Of a stretch of 64,000 bases of DNA, positions 1 to 7,986 are shown piece by piece. The stretch's first letter is position 1, and the number at the start of each line of letters is the position of its first letter. The position numbers were made by a program, and so were the translations under genes. The stretch is from assembly GCF_046127645.1 (NCBI RefSeq), contig NZ_CP175919.1. One strand, 5' to 3'. This DNA is from Clostridium_F caseinilyticum. Lineage in GTDB: Bacteria > Bacillota > Clostridia > Clostridiales > Clostridiaceae. Under the pieces are notes generated by a model. That model did not search any database. It worked only from the letters and a program-made list of their open reading frames with translations, and was not told where the DNA came from.

Positions 1-246
1 GCTATATTAACTTATTATATAGGAAAAAGCAACTTAAAACTTAAGAAATATCTAGCACCCCTACCACCAATATTCATAAATGCAGTGGTAATTGGTTTTA
101 TTTTAAACTACACCTTAAAACTTCCATTACTACTTTCAATGATTTGGGTAGGATTAGGAGAATTTATTTCTTGCTATGTACTGGGGTTAATACTTATATC
201 AATAATAGAAAAGAATAAAAAACTTATGTCTTATTTTAAACATTAA
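1..246 (+). CDS. queT: QueT-type queuosine precursor transporter, C-terminal part
   Basis: The reading frame is open from the first base to TAA at 244-246, so the 5' end lies outside the window. The visible 81 residues contain two hydrophobic segments, a PPIFINAVVIGF stretch and a conserved-looking GLGEFISCYVLGL stretch near the end. This is the pattern of the QueT/DUF988 membrane transporters (S component of ECF transporters) for queuosine precursors. Family assignment is by eye; any upstream preQ1 riboswitch would lie outside the window. Confidence 0.72.
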   Translation, partial: AILTYYIGKSNLKLKKYLAPLPPIFINAVVIGFILNYTLKLPLLLSMIWVGLGEFISCYVLGLILISIIEKNKKLMSYFKH

Positions 247-282
247 ATTTTAAAATATAGATTTACCAAGGAGAGAACTTAT

Positions 283-870
283 ATGGGAAAAGTAAAATTT
301 AAAGGCAGTGCTATGTTAAATCCTGTACCAGTAGCGCTAATAACCACTAAAAATAATGAAAAAACTAATGTATTCACAGTAGGCTGGATCGGAACAGCCT
401 GCACCAAACCACCTATAATTAGCATAGCTATAAGACCTGAAAGACTTTCTTTTGATTATCTAAAAAACAATCCAGAATTGGTAGTTAACCTTCCATCTAA
501 TAATCTAGTTAGGGCAGTTGATTATTGTGGTGTACGTTCTGGTAAAACTAATGATAAAATAAAAGAATGTAATTTTACATTAAAAGATTCAAATAAAATA
601 AATGTTCCATATATAGAACAATGTCCTATAAATTTAGAATGTAAAGTTATGGATATATTGCCTTTAGGAACTCATCATTTATTTTTATGTGAAGTGCTCT
701 GTACTGATGTAAATGAAGATTTAATAGATGAAAAAGGTAAAATTCATTTTGAAAAAGCAAATTTAATCTCTTATTCTCATGGAGAATACTATGCTTTACC
801 GCAAAAATCTTTAGGTAAATTTGGGTATTCTGTACAAAAAAAGAAGAAAAAAAAGAAGTATAATAAATAA
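283..870 (+). CDS. flavin reductase family protein (FMN-binding split barrel)
   Basis: This 195-residue protein matches the short clostridial flavin reductase / FMN-binding family. It begins MLNPVPVALITT and continues with NVFTVGWIGTACTKPP, where the TVGW and G(T)ACTKPP segments form the typical flavin-binding region. HHLFLCEVL is the second barrel strand. These soluble enzymes bind FMN and reduce flavin with NAD(P)H; the true partner is unknown. The start is supported by AAGGAGAG eight bases upstream. The C-terminus ends in an unusual run of lysines encoded by an A-rich tract (about 835-862), a likely slippage-prone site. It follows queT in the same direction with a 36-bp gap and may be co-transcribed. 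Confidence 0.85.
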   Translation: MGKVKFKGSAMLNPVPVALITTKNNEKTNVFTVGWIGTACTKPPIISIAIRPERLSFDYLKNNPELVVNLPSNNLVRAVDYCGVRSGKTNDKIKECNFTLKDSNKINVPYIEQCPINLECKVMDILPLGTHHLFLCEVLCTDVNEDLIDEKGKIHFEKANLISYSHGEYYALPQKSLGKFGYSVQKKKKKKKYNK

Positions 871-884
871 TTTTTATTATGATA

Positions 885-925
885 TAAAAATCCCTTGCAT
901 ATATTAATATAAAGGGGGTTTTTTT
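885..925 (+). terminator. hairpin with T-tract directly before the next ATG
   Basis: The arms AATCCCTT and AAGGGGGTT flank an AT-rich loop and are followed by seven T residues. It would terminate the flavin reductase transcript. The AAAGGGGG arm is also a good ribosome binding site for the ATG at 926, so folding would hide that site. Confidence 0.55.
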
Positions 926-1210
926 ATGTCTAATTTTAAAAAACTATTTTATACATTAATTTTTATATTAATAATAGAAATTATTTTAATATTAGTGTCT
1001 CATCATAAACAGGAAAAATTTAAAACTATTCCCACAGATAAAACTAATATAGCTATACTTATAGATATAAATTCAAATAACATAGACATTTATAAAAATA
1101 AAAAAATAATAAAAAGCTATAACAAAAAACCCTCTGCTCCACCTCTAATAAGTAATTTAAAAATAATAAACAAAGGCAATTATAGCAGTGGTTTGCAGAT
1201 AGATTTATAA
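926..1210 (+). pseudogene. truncated L,D-transpeptidase (YkuD)-like protein
   Basis: The 94-residue product starts with a short cytoplasmic segment and a strong N-terminal transmembrane helix (about residues 7-25). Then comes a stretch resembling the first strands of a YkuD L,D-transpeptidase domain (IAILIDINSNNIDIYKNKK and LKIINKG). The frame stops just where the catalytic core would begin. The family's HGT and SHGC(I/V)R motifs are absent, and no continuation appears in the other frames downstream to 1300. I read it as a decayed fragment. A small membrane-anchored protein is possible but less likely. Confidence 0.45.
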
Positions 1211-1304
1211 AGCTATATTTTTTAAGGTAAATACCTTATATAAAAAATAATATATAACATTCTATAATATAACAAATTTATTTATAAAGATAAAAAATTG
1301 TATT

Positions 1305-1354
1305 ATATTTCTTCGTTATTCTATCTTTTATTAAATAGAATAACGAAGAAATAT
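1305..1354. terminator. perfect 20-bp inverted repeat, bidirectional terminator
   Basis: Arms 1305-1324 and 1335-1354 are perfectly complementary with a 10-nt loop. It sits between two convergent genes and directly after the proC stop on the minus strand, where T-rich sequence follows. It probably ends transcripts from both sides. Confidence 0.75.
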
Positions 1355-1362
1355 TGACTATA

Positions 1363-2169
1363 TTATTTAGACATTTCTTTAGATTTTGTTGCACAATCTC
1401 TAAGTGCTTCTATAATAGCATTCCTAAATCCATGTTTTTCAAGAGTTGCTACAGCTTCAATTGTAGTACCTCCTGGTGAGCAAACCATATCCTTTAATGC
1501 ACCTGGATGCATTCCTGTTTCTAAAACCATTTTTGCTGATCCTAATACAGCTTGAGCTGCAAATTTATAGGCCTTATCTCTTGGCATCCCTTCCAACACA
1601 GCTGCATCTGCCATAGCTTCTATAAACATATAAACATAAGCTGGAGATGAACCACTTACTGAAGTCACTGCATCCATCAATTTTTCTTCTACTATTTCAG
1701 CTTTCCCAAAGCTTTCAAATATATTTATAACTTCTTTTATTTCTTCTTTAGAAACTAAATCATTAGGACATATAGCAGACATACCTTCTCCAACTAATGC
1801 AGGAGTATTAGGCATTACTCTAACTATTTTTATCCTTTTTCCAAACATGGTTTCAGTATCATCTAATGCTTTACCTGCTGCAATAGTAACTACTATAACT
1901 TCTTTTTTAACACTATCTTTTATACCTTTTATAACTATTGGATATAAATTCGGTTTTACAGATAAAACTAATATATCTACTTCTTTAGCTAATTTATTGC
2001 TATCTGTTGTTACTCTAACACCAAACTTTTCTTTAGCAATTTCTAATGTCTTCTCATTTAAATCTGATAATATAATATTTTGTGAAGCAACTAATTTTGA
2101 ACTAACTATACCTTCCACCATTGCTTGTCCCATGTTTCCGGCACCAATGAAACCAATTATTTTATTCAT
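1363..2169 (-). CDS. proC: pyrroline-5-carboxylate reductase
   Basis: The 268-residue protein has the N-terminal Rossmann motif IGFIGAGNMGQAM, the family segment VRVMPNTPALVGEG, and the C-terminal dimer signature SGSSPAYVYMFIEAMADAAV with LKDMVCSPGGTT. It reduces 1-pyrroline-5-carboxylate to L-proline with NAD(P)H. Length is normal. AGGAGGAAATTCTT precedes the ATG. It lies directly downstream of hypD on the same strand. In known hydroxyproline clusters such a ProC reduces the HypD product, so this copy probably serves hydroxyproline use (and proline-accepting Stickland chemistry) rather than only biosynthesis. Confidence 0.95.
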   Translation of the reverse strand: MNKIIGFIGAGNMGQAMVEGIVSSKLVASQNIILSDLNEKTLEIAKEKFGVRVTTDSNKLAKEVDILVLSVKPNLYPIVIKGIKDSVKKEVIVVTIAAGKALDDTETMFGKRIKIVRVMPNTPALVGEGMSAICPNDLVSKEEIKEVINIFESFGKAEIVEEKLMDAVTSVSGSSPAYVYMFIEAMADAAVLEGMPRDKAYKFAAQAVLGSAKMVLETGMHPGALKDMVCSPGGTTIEAVATLEKHGFRNAIIEALRDCATKSKEMSK

Positions 2170-2197
2170 AAGAATTTCCTCCTAATATAAATTTATT

Positions 2198-2243
2198 ACT
2201 AGGAGAAAGATTTTAATTATAAATTTTAATTCTTTCTCCTAGT
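2198..2243. terminator. 13-bp inverted repeat between hypD and proC
   Basis: The arms ACTAGGAGAAAGA (2198-2210) and TCTTTCTCCTAGT (2231-2243) are perfectly complementary; T residues follow on the plus strand. On the minus strand it separates hypD from proC and could be a partial terminator that lowers proC expression relative to hypD. Confidence 0.5.
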
Positions 2244-2296
2244 TTTTTAGTTTTTACTCTTCTTTACAAGAATATATTGATTAAATCAATCTTTAC

Positions 2297-4657
2297 TTAA
2301 AATTCTTGTTCTGTTCTTTCTATTATCTCATTTTGTAGAACTTTATCCAAGTTGTTGAAATAATCACTATATCCAGCAACACGAACTATTAAATCTTTAT
2401 ATTCATCTGGATTTTGTTGTGCTTTTAGTAAGGTTTCTTTACTTATAATATTAAATTGAATATGATGTCCATCCATTGTAAAATAAGCCCTTACCAAATT
2501 TGCCATATTATTTATTCCTTCTTCCCCTTGAACTACTGAAGGAACAAATTTTTGATTTAATAAAGTACCACCAGTTCTTAAATGATCCATTTTAGCTGCT
2601 GATTTTATAACACCTGTTGGGCCATTTACATCTGCTCCTTTTGATGGAGAAATACCTTCTGATACTGGAAGGTTGGCTTTTCTTCCATCTGGAGTAGCAT
2701 TTATAACTGATCCAAAATAAACATGACATGTTGTTGGTAACATATCTATTCTATAAAATCCACCTCTACCATTAGGTCTTCCATTCACTTCATTATAATA
2801 AATATCAAATACTTCTTTCATTATTTTATCTGCATAATCATCATCATTCCCATACTTAGGAGTTTTATTTTTAACTAAATTGTATATATCCTCATGTCCT
2901 TCAAAATTAGATTTTAATGCTTCCATTAACTCTTCCATTTTTATATTCTTCTCATCAAAAACTTGATATTTAATTGCTGATAAGCTATCTGTTATAGTGC
3001 CTATACCAACACCTTGAATATAACTAGTATTATATCTTGCTCCTCCTGCATTATAATCCTTTCCTTTTGATATACAATCATCTGTAACAACAGATAAAAA
3101 TGGCACTGGCATTAGTGTGGCATACAACCTTTCTATAACTCTATTACCATTTATTTTTATATTAATAAAATGATTAACTTGTTTTTTAAAGGCATTTATT
3201 AAGTCTTCATAAGTTTTTAAAGTACTTACATCTCCTGTTTTAAGCCCTAATTGTTTGCCAGTTTGAGAGTCAACACCGTTTAACAATGTTATTTCTAATA
3301 TTTTAGGTAAATTAAAATATCCAGTTAATATATATGCTTCTTTACCAAAAGCTCCAGTTTCAACACAACCACTAGTTCCTCCACATCTGGCATCTTCTAT
3401 AGATTTTCCTGCTCTTAATAGTTCTTGAACCACAGCATCAGCATTAAATATTGATGGTTGCCCCCATCCTTTTCTTATAACTTCACAAGCTTTTTTCAAA
3501 AATCTTTGTGGAGTTTTTTTACTTATCTGCACATTAGAACTTGGCTGCAACAACTTCATTTCATCTATTACTTCAAGTACTAAATAACTTACATCGTTAA
3601 CGCCATCTGATCCATCAGATTTAAGTCCACCACTATTTATATTTGCAAAATCAGTATATGTTCCACTTTCTTTTAAAGTTATTCCCACCTTTGGTGGTGC
3701 TGGTTGATTATTAAATTTAACCCAAAAACATTGCAATAATTCTCTAGCCTGTTCTCTATCTAATGTTCCTTCTTCTATCTCTTTTTTATAGAATGGATAT
3801 AAGTGTTGATCTAGTCTACCAGGATTAAATGCATCCCAAGGATTTAATTCAGAAATTACACATAAATGAACAAACCAGTACATTTGGATTGCTTCTCTGA
3901 AAGTTCTTGGAGCATGAGCTGGTACCCAATTACACACTTCAGATATTTCCATAAGTTCCTTTTTTCTTATTGGATCTATTTCTTTTTCTGCTAATTTAGC
4001 TGTATATTCTGCATAACGCTTTCCATAAATTATTATAGCATCACATGCTATATCCATAGCATCTAATTGTTCTTTCTTGTCCAATGCTTCATCATCATTT
4101 AAATAATCTAGTTTACTTATAGCTTCTTTTATTTGTTCTTTTATATCTAAGAAACCCATTTTATAATACTTATCTCCACCTGCAGTATGGCCTGGTCCCC
4201 TTTGTTCCATAAATTCAGTAAATATACCAGCTTCATAGCAAACCTTCCATTCTGGAGCCATTCTTTCTAATATTTTATGTCTCATAGATCTTCTTTCCCA
4301 AAAAGGAATAATTAATTCTTCTTGTATTTTTTTATCTTCTTCAGTTGTTTTAAAAGATATTTTTTCACGTTTATCCATTATATCAAAGTCTTCAACTGTA
4401 TGGCAGCACAATTCCGGATAAGTTGGTGTAGCTGCTGCAGCTTCTCCTCTCTCACCTACTATAAGTTCTCCATCATAAATACAAAGTTCTTTTTCCTTTA
4501 TTAATTCTTTTAAAACTAATGCTCTTAATACTGGAATTGATACTGTTCCTTCATATTTCTTATAAACATCAGTAACTATTTTAGTTCTCTCCATGGAAAT
4601 ACGTGGCACAGCCTTTAAACTTTCTTCTCTTAATTTTTTAACTCTGTCTGTCATCAT
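2297..4657 (-). CDS. hypD: trans-4-hydroxy-L-proline dehydratase, glycyl radical enzyme
   Basis: The 786-residue protein is a complete glycyl radical enzyme. The active-site loop is SGCVETG with the thiyl-radical Cys at residue 431 and the catalytic Glu at 433. The glycyl radical loop is RVAGYSDYF with Gly762. GCVET rather than GCVEP fits HypD and argues against propanediol or choline lyases. HypD dehydrates trans-4-hydroxy-L-proline to (S)-1-pyrroline-5-carboxylate in the cytoplasm and is oxygen-sensitive. Context agrees strongly: the activase gene is 6 bp upstream, proC downstream, and an XRE-cupin regulator just upstream. The start has a GGGGGG-type binding site shared with the end of the activase gene. 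Confidence 0.92.
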   Translation of the reverse strand: MMTDRVKKLREESLKAVPRISMERTKIVTDVYKKYEGTVSIPVLRALVLKELIKEKELCIYDGELIVGERGEAAAATPTYPELCCHTVEDFDIMDKREKISFKTTEEDKKIQEELIIPFWERRSMRHKILERMAPEWKVCYEAGIFTEFMEQRGPGHTAGGDKYYKMGFLDIKEQIKEAISKLDYLNDDEALDKKEQLDAMDIACDAIIIYGKRYAEYTAKLAEKEIDPIRKKELMEISEVCNWVPAHAPRTFREAIQMYWFVHLCVISELNPWDAFNPGRLDQHLYPFYKKEIEEGTLDREQARELLQCFWVKFNNQPAPPKVGITLKESGTYTDFANINSGGLKSDGSDGVNDVSYLVLEVIDEMKLLQPSSNVQISKKTPQRFLKKACEVIRKGWGQPSIFNADAVVQELLRAGKSIEDARCGGTSGCVETGAFGKEAYILTGYFNLPKILEITLLNGVDSQTGKQLGLKTGDVSTLKTYEDLINAFKKQVNHFINIKINGNRVIERLYATLMPVPFLSVVTDDCISKGKDYNAGGARYNTSYIQGVGIGTITDSLSAIKYQVFDEKNIKMEELMEALKSNFEGHEDIYNLVKNKTPKYGNDDDYADKIMKEVFDIYYNEVNGRPNGRGGFYRIDMLPTTCHVYFGSVINATPDGRKANLPVSEGISPSKGADVNGPTGVIKSAAKMDHLRTGGTLLNQKFVPSVVQGEEGINNMANLVRAYFTMDGHHIQFNIISKETLLKAQQNPDEYKDLIVRVAGYSDYFNNLDKVLQNEIIERTEQEF

Positions 4658-4663
4658 AATTAA

Positions 4664-5566
4664 TTACCCCCCTATTTTTACTTTCATTCCAGCCTGATTA
4701 AATTTTTCTGCTATTTCATTCATTTTTTTATCTGATGGCTTTTCATCACCAGTTAATTTGTAATTCATTTTAAGTCTTTTATATTTATCCATACCCATTT
4801 TATGATATGGCAATAAATTTACTTGAATCAGATGTAATTTCGATATAAATTTAATCGTTTCATCTATATTTTTATTGTTATCGTTTACATTTTCTATAAT
4901 AGGAATTCTTAAATATATATTATGACCATACTTAGATAACAATTCTAAATTTTTAAGTATAATTGTGTTTTCCACTCCTGTATATTTTCTATGAATTTCA
5001 TTATCCATTAACTTTAAATCATATAAAAATAAATCTATTTTGTCTCTTATTTTATCAAATTTATCCCAAGATACATATCCACTAGTATCCATAGTAGTAT
5101 GTATTCTTCTTATCTTGCATTCTTCCAATATTTCATTTATAAAATCAACATGGAGCATTGGTTCTCCGCCTGAAAATGTAACTCCTCCACCAGATTGTTC
5201 ATAAAATACTTCATCTTTTATTATTTCTTTTACTACTTCTTGTGTTGTGACATCTCTCCCTACATATTCTCTTGCATTGTTGGGACAAAAGTTTGTACAC
5301 TTTCCACAGAAATCACATTTTTCTTCATCTGTTACCGGAATATTGTTTTCCATTGTTATAAGTTTCTGAGGACATCTTTTAATACAAATTCCACAAGCTG
5401 TGCATCTTTCCTGAAAAAACATTATTTCATGTTCTTTTCTTTGAGTTTCTGGGTTATGACACCACCAGCAATTTAAAGGACATCCTTTAAAAAACACAGT
5501 TGTACGTATTCCAGGTCCATCATGAACTGAAAACTTTTGAATATTAACAATAGTACTCTTATTCAA
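4664..5566 (-). CDS. hypG: glycyl radical enzyme activase (radical SAM)
   Basis: The 300-residue protein carries the GRE-activase signature: the SAM cluster C29-x3-C33-x2-C36 within KGCPLNCWWCHNPE. An inserted two-cluster ferredoxin domain has cysteines at 55/58/61/65 and 84/87/90/94. A GGGVTFSGGEP motif follows. It abstracts hydrogen from the HypD glycine to generate the radical. The start codon is TTG at 5564-5566, placed five bases after a GGGGGGCGG binding site. The stop lies 6 bp before the hypD start, indicating one operon and probably translational coupling. Confidence 0.92.
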   Translation of the reverse strand: MNKSTIVNIQKFSVHDGPGIRTTVFFKGCPLNCWWCHNPETQRKEHEIMFFQERCTACGICIKRCPQKLITMENNIPVTDEEKCDFCGKCTNFCPNNAREYVGRDVTTQEVVKEIIKDEVFYEQSGGGVTFSGGEPMLHVDFINEILEECKIRRIHTTMDTSGYVSWDKFDKIRDKIDLFLYDLKLMDNEIHRKYTGVENTIILKNLELLSKYGHNIYLRIPIIENVNDNNKNIDETIKFISKLHLIQVNLLPYHKMGMDKYKRLKMNYKLTGDEKPSDKKMNEIAEKFNQAGMKVKIGG

Positions 5567-5615
5567 ATAAACCGCCCCCCAAACTATTGCTTTATTAAAT
5601 CTACTTTATTAAATT

Positions 5616-6185
5616 TTAATATTTTTCTTCTTTAAACATATTAGGAGTATGAACTGTTAACAATTTTACAGGTTTACTAGTATAATTTGCCCAATTATGA
5701 TTTATACTTGAATCATAATGTGCACTATCTCCAGGATATAATTCCTTCTCATCATCATTGATAAATAATGTAAGTATACCCTCTAGTACATAAATAAATT
5801 CTTCTCCTTTATGTTGATAAGAAATAATATTTTCTTTACTATCTGTAGGAAGTATTTCTATTAATCTTGGCAAGAAATTCTTATCTTCTAAATCATTGCT
5901 AAGATTGTATTTTATAAATCTATTATTTTCTACTTGTAATATCTCTTTTTCATAACTTCTAAGTACTATTTTTTTATTTTTTTTAGGTGCTTGAAAAAAA
6001 TATGTCAAACTTACATCCAATTCTTTAGCTATTTTAGCTAAGGAATCTATGGCTACAGTTGTTAGTCCCCTTTCTAACTGTGATAAAAAACCTATTGAAA
6101 GATTTGTTCTCTCACTCAATTCTTTTAAAGTTAATTTTTTATTAGTTCTCAAATTTTTTATTTTTTTACCTATATCATCTATCAT
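5616..6185 (-). CDS. XRE-family regulator with C-terminal cupin domain
   Basis: I place the start at the ATG at 6185, giving 189 residues, because AAGGAGA sits seven bases upstream; a longer frame begins with an AT-rich non-coding-like extension. Residues about 1-65 are a classic XRE helix-turn-helix (LTLKELSERTNLSIGFLSQLERG). Residues about 110-185 form a cupin barrel (GEEFIYVLEG, LYPGDSAHYD, HNW). Such proteins sense a small ligand through the cupin. It lies 49 bp upstream of hypG on the same strand, so it probably controls the hydroxyproline genes, with hydroxyproline or proline as a plausible but unproven ligand. Confidence 0.88.
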   Translation of the reverse strand: MIDDIGKKIKNLRTNKKLTLKELSERTNLSIGFLSQLERGLTTVAIDSLAKIAKELDVSLTYFFQAPKKNKKIVLRSYEKEILQVENNRFIKYNLSNDLEDKNFLPRLIEILPTDSKENIISYQHKGEEFIYVLEGILTLFINDDEKELYPGDSAHYDSSINHNWANYTSKPVKLLTVHTPNMFKEEKY

Positions 6186-6225
6186 AATTAATCTCCTTAA
6201 ATTACTAAATTTTATATAATATATT

Positions 6226-6255
6226 ATTATATCATAGAAAATTAGCAATACTTAA
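6226..6255 (-). promoter_or_regulatory. sigma-A promoter for the XRE-cupin gene
   Basis: On the minus strand TATAAT (6226-6231) is preceded by TG one base away, an extended -10. A weak -35 TTAAGT (6250-6255) is 18 bp upstream. It lies about 40 bp before the chosen start. Confidence 0.5.
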
Positions 6256-6828
6256 CTTCAAATATATATGCGTATGCACAAATTTTAAGTATAGGTAAAA
6301 TTTATTCTCCTACATAATTTCTAAATTAAAGGATTAATTTTATTATGGTATTATTTCGAATATTTTTAAATTAATATCATATCCCTTTTAACTACTTATT
6401 ATTTTCGGTAGATTGTTAAAATATTATTAATCTCTTTAATTCAAATTATAATATATTAGATATATAAAGTCTAGTATTTTTTGATAATAATTAAATTTTA
6501 TTTCATCAATATGAAAATACTCTTTATTTTATTATAATAATAATTAATTAATAATTAAATTCTATATTATTTTTATCATTAATAGTGAATATCTATTTTT
6601 AAAATAAGTGTTTTATTACTTAACCATATACATTTTATTTATCTATATAATTAATTTCACATATAAATAATAATATTTTTTAATATTACTTAAATAAATT
6701 TTTATTCTCATTTTAATTTTTTTTATTTAGAACTAAAATTATTTAGAAATCGTTATCCATGAACATATCCCCTCTTTACTTCCACTTTGAAGAAGATAGG
6801 AGTATTAGAACGAATAGTCATCGTATAA
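6256..6828. other. AT-rich intergenic region with a small less AT-rich island
   Basis: Most of this stretch is extremely AT-rich and shows no credible frame on either strand. The exception is about 6750-6826, which is markedly less AT-rich and abuts a terminator-like hairpin. On the minus strand it reads as a 22-codon frame without a ribosome binding site (ATG at about 6824). It looks like a leftover of a degraded gene or mobile element. Confidence 0.5.
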
Positions 6829-6865
6829 AAAAAGAGGAGTCTCAAAATAGAGACATCCTCTTTTT
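6829..6865. terminator. bidirectional terminator after the BRCT-protein gene
   Basis: A 15-bp stem (left 6829-6843, right 6850-6865 with one bulged A) ends in A/T runs on both sides. It lies just past the stop of the 6873-7601 gene and should end the MoxR operon. Confidence 0.75.
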
Positions 6866-6872
6866 ACAATTT

Positions 6873-7601
6873 TTAATTTTTCATTTTATTATTCTCTTTA
6901 ATGTCTTTTAATATATCCACCAATTGACGTTCTGATATTAGCCTAGTATTATATTTTTTAGCATCCATCATTTTAATAGCATTAGCTAAATCACCAAATA
7001 CCAAATAATCTACATCTTGTGTTACATTATCTACTACTATACAGCTAGCTTCTTTTATCATTTCTTCATAATAACTTGTATCTTTATTTAATACTCCTGT
7101 TATACAAAACTTATATCTCTTAATATTTGCATTCTTTTCATCTATAGAAATTGGATTAACATACATAAATAAATTAACTAAAAAAACTTTATTCTTTTTT
7201 ATACTTTCTAATATTTCTTCACTTATTCCATCTATTCTTTTTAATCTATCACAATTATTATTATTTATATCTATTACTAAATCCGTAAAATTTAAAAAAG
7301 TATGAGCCATAGCTATAGCCTCTTTTTCTGTAACTTTTGGTATAGAACATGCATATATAAATTTTTCAAGACTACAATTCTTAGCTTTATTAATAGATTC
7401 TATAAGTTCATCTACATATTCTTTTGTAAGGCTATCTATTTTATACACTTCTTCTTTTTTTAATAAAAAAATATCATAAACATTATTCAGAAATCCATTT
7501 TCAAATAAAATATTTATGGTTTCACCATCTAACTTTTTGATATTTAATCCTTTTTCTCCTATCATATGTTTAATTTTATTTATGAAGTTTGCACTATCCA
7601 T
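6873..7601 (-). CDS. HhH/BRCT protein resembling the C-terminal half of NAD-dependent DNA ligase
   Basis: The 242-residue protein has helix-hairpin-helix-like segments, with NCDRLKRIDGISEEILESI (about residues 117-136) the clearest, as in the LigA HhH region. A C-terminal BRCT domain (about 163-235) includes YKFCITGVLN and VDYLVFGD. The adenylation and OB domains and the KxDG lysine of LigA are absent, so it cannot be a ligase. It probably binds DNA ends, nicks or protein partners. It is the last gene of the MoxR-VWA-zinc ribbon operon, 30 bp after its neighbour. Its role is unknown; a DNA-repair or DNA-associated chaperone role is inference. Confidence 0.75.
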   Translation of the reverse strand: MDSANFINKIKHMIGEKGLNIKKLDGETINILFENGFLNNVYDIFLLKKEEVYKIDSLTKEYVDELIESINKAKNCSLEKFIYACSIPKVTEKEAIAMAHTFLNFTDLVIDINNNNCDRLKRIDGISEEILESIKKNKVFLVNLFMYVNPISIDEKNANIKRYKFCITGVLNKDTSYYEEMIKEASCIVVDNVTQDVDYLVFGDLANAIKMMDAKKYNTRLISERQLVDILKDIKENNKMKN

Positions 7602-7631
7602 CTATATCTCCCCGTCTTTGTTATATATATT

Positions 7632-7973
7632 TTATATCTCTTTTTCTAAATTCAAAATCTTTTTTATTAAATCTTCTTTTGCTAAATGACTTAAATCAGG
7701 TCTATTTTTAGCTAGATAACAATCTACACAAATACCTTCTATTAAGCTATCCTCTGGCACCTCTTTTTTACAGCTTTTACAAACTATAGTTTCTACTAAA
7801 TCATCATTTGTTAATTTTTCTCCACAATTTAAACATTCTACCACTTCGTATACAAATTTATTATCTATCTCTTTTAAAATTTGGGGCTCATTTTCTTTTA
7901 ACTCCACTATTCCTGGTCTTTTTATAAAAGCTTTAAATATGGTCTTCTTGCAATGCTTACAATGTTTACTCAT
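7632..7973 (-). CDS. zinc-ribbon protein with four CxxC pairs
   Basis: I choose the ATG at 7973 (113 residues) because GAGGTG lies 7-8 bases upstream; an upstream GTG would overlap the VWA gene without a binding site. Four CxxC pairs (HCKHC, ECLNCGE, VCKSCKKE, ICVDC) suggest two zinc sites. A short helical C-terminal tail (LAKEDLIKKILNLEKEI) may be a docking helix. Nothing identifies a specific family. It follows the VWA gene with a 13-bp gap and precedes the HhH/BRCT gene, so it is probably part of the same complex. Confidence 0.75.
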   Translation of the reverse strand: MSKHCKHCKKTIFKAFIKRPGIVELKENEPQILKEIDNKFVYEVVECLNCGEKLTNDDLVETIVCKSCKKEVPEDSLIEGICVDCYLAKNRPDLSHLAKEDLIKKILNLEKEI

Positions 7974-7986
7974 ATATACAACACCT

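Noticed and set aside
1847..2185. A 112-codon plus-strand frame inside proC
   Set aside because: Antisense to a clear enzyme gene, with no binding site and no recognisable domain.
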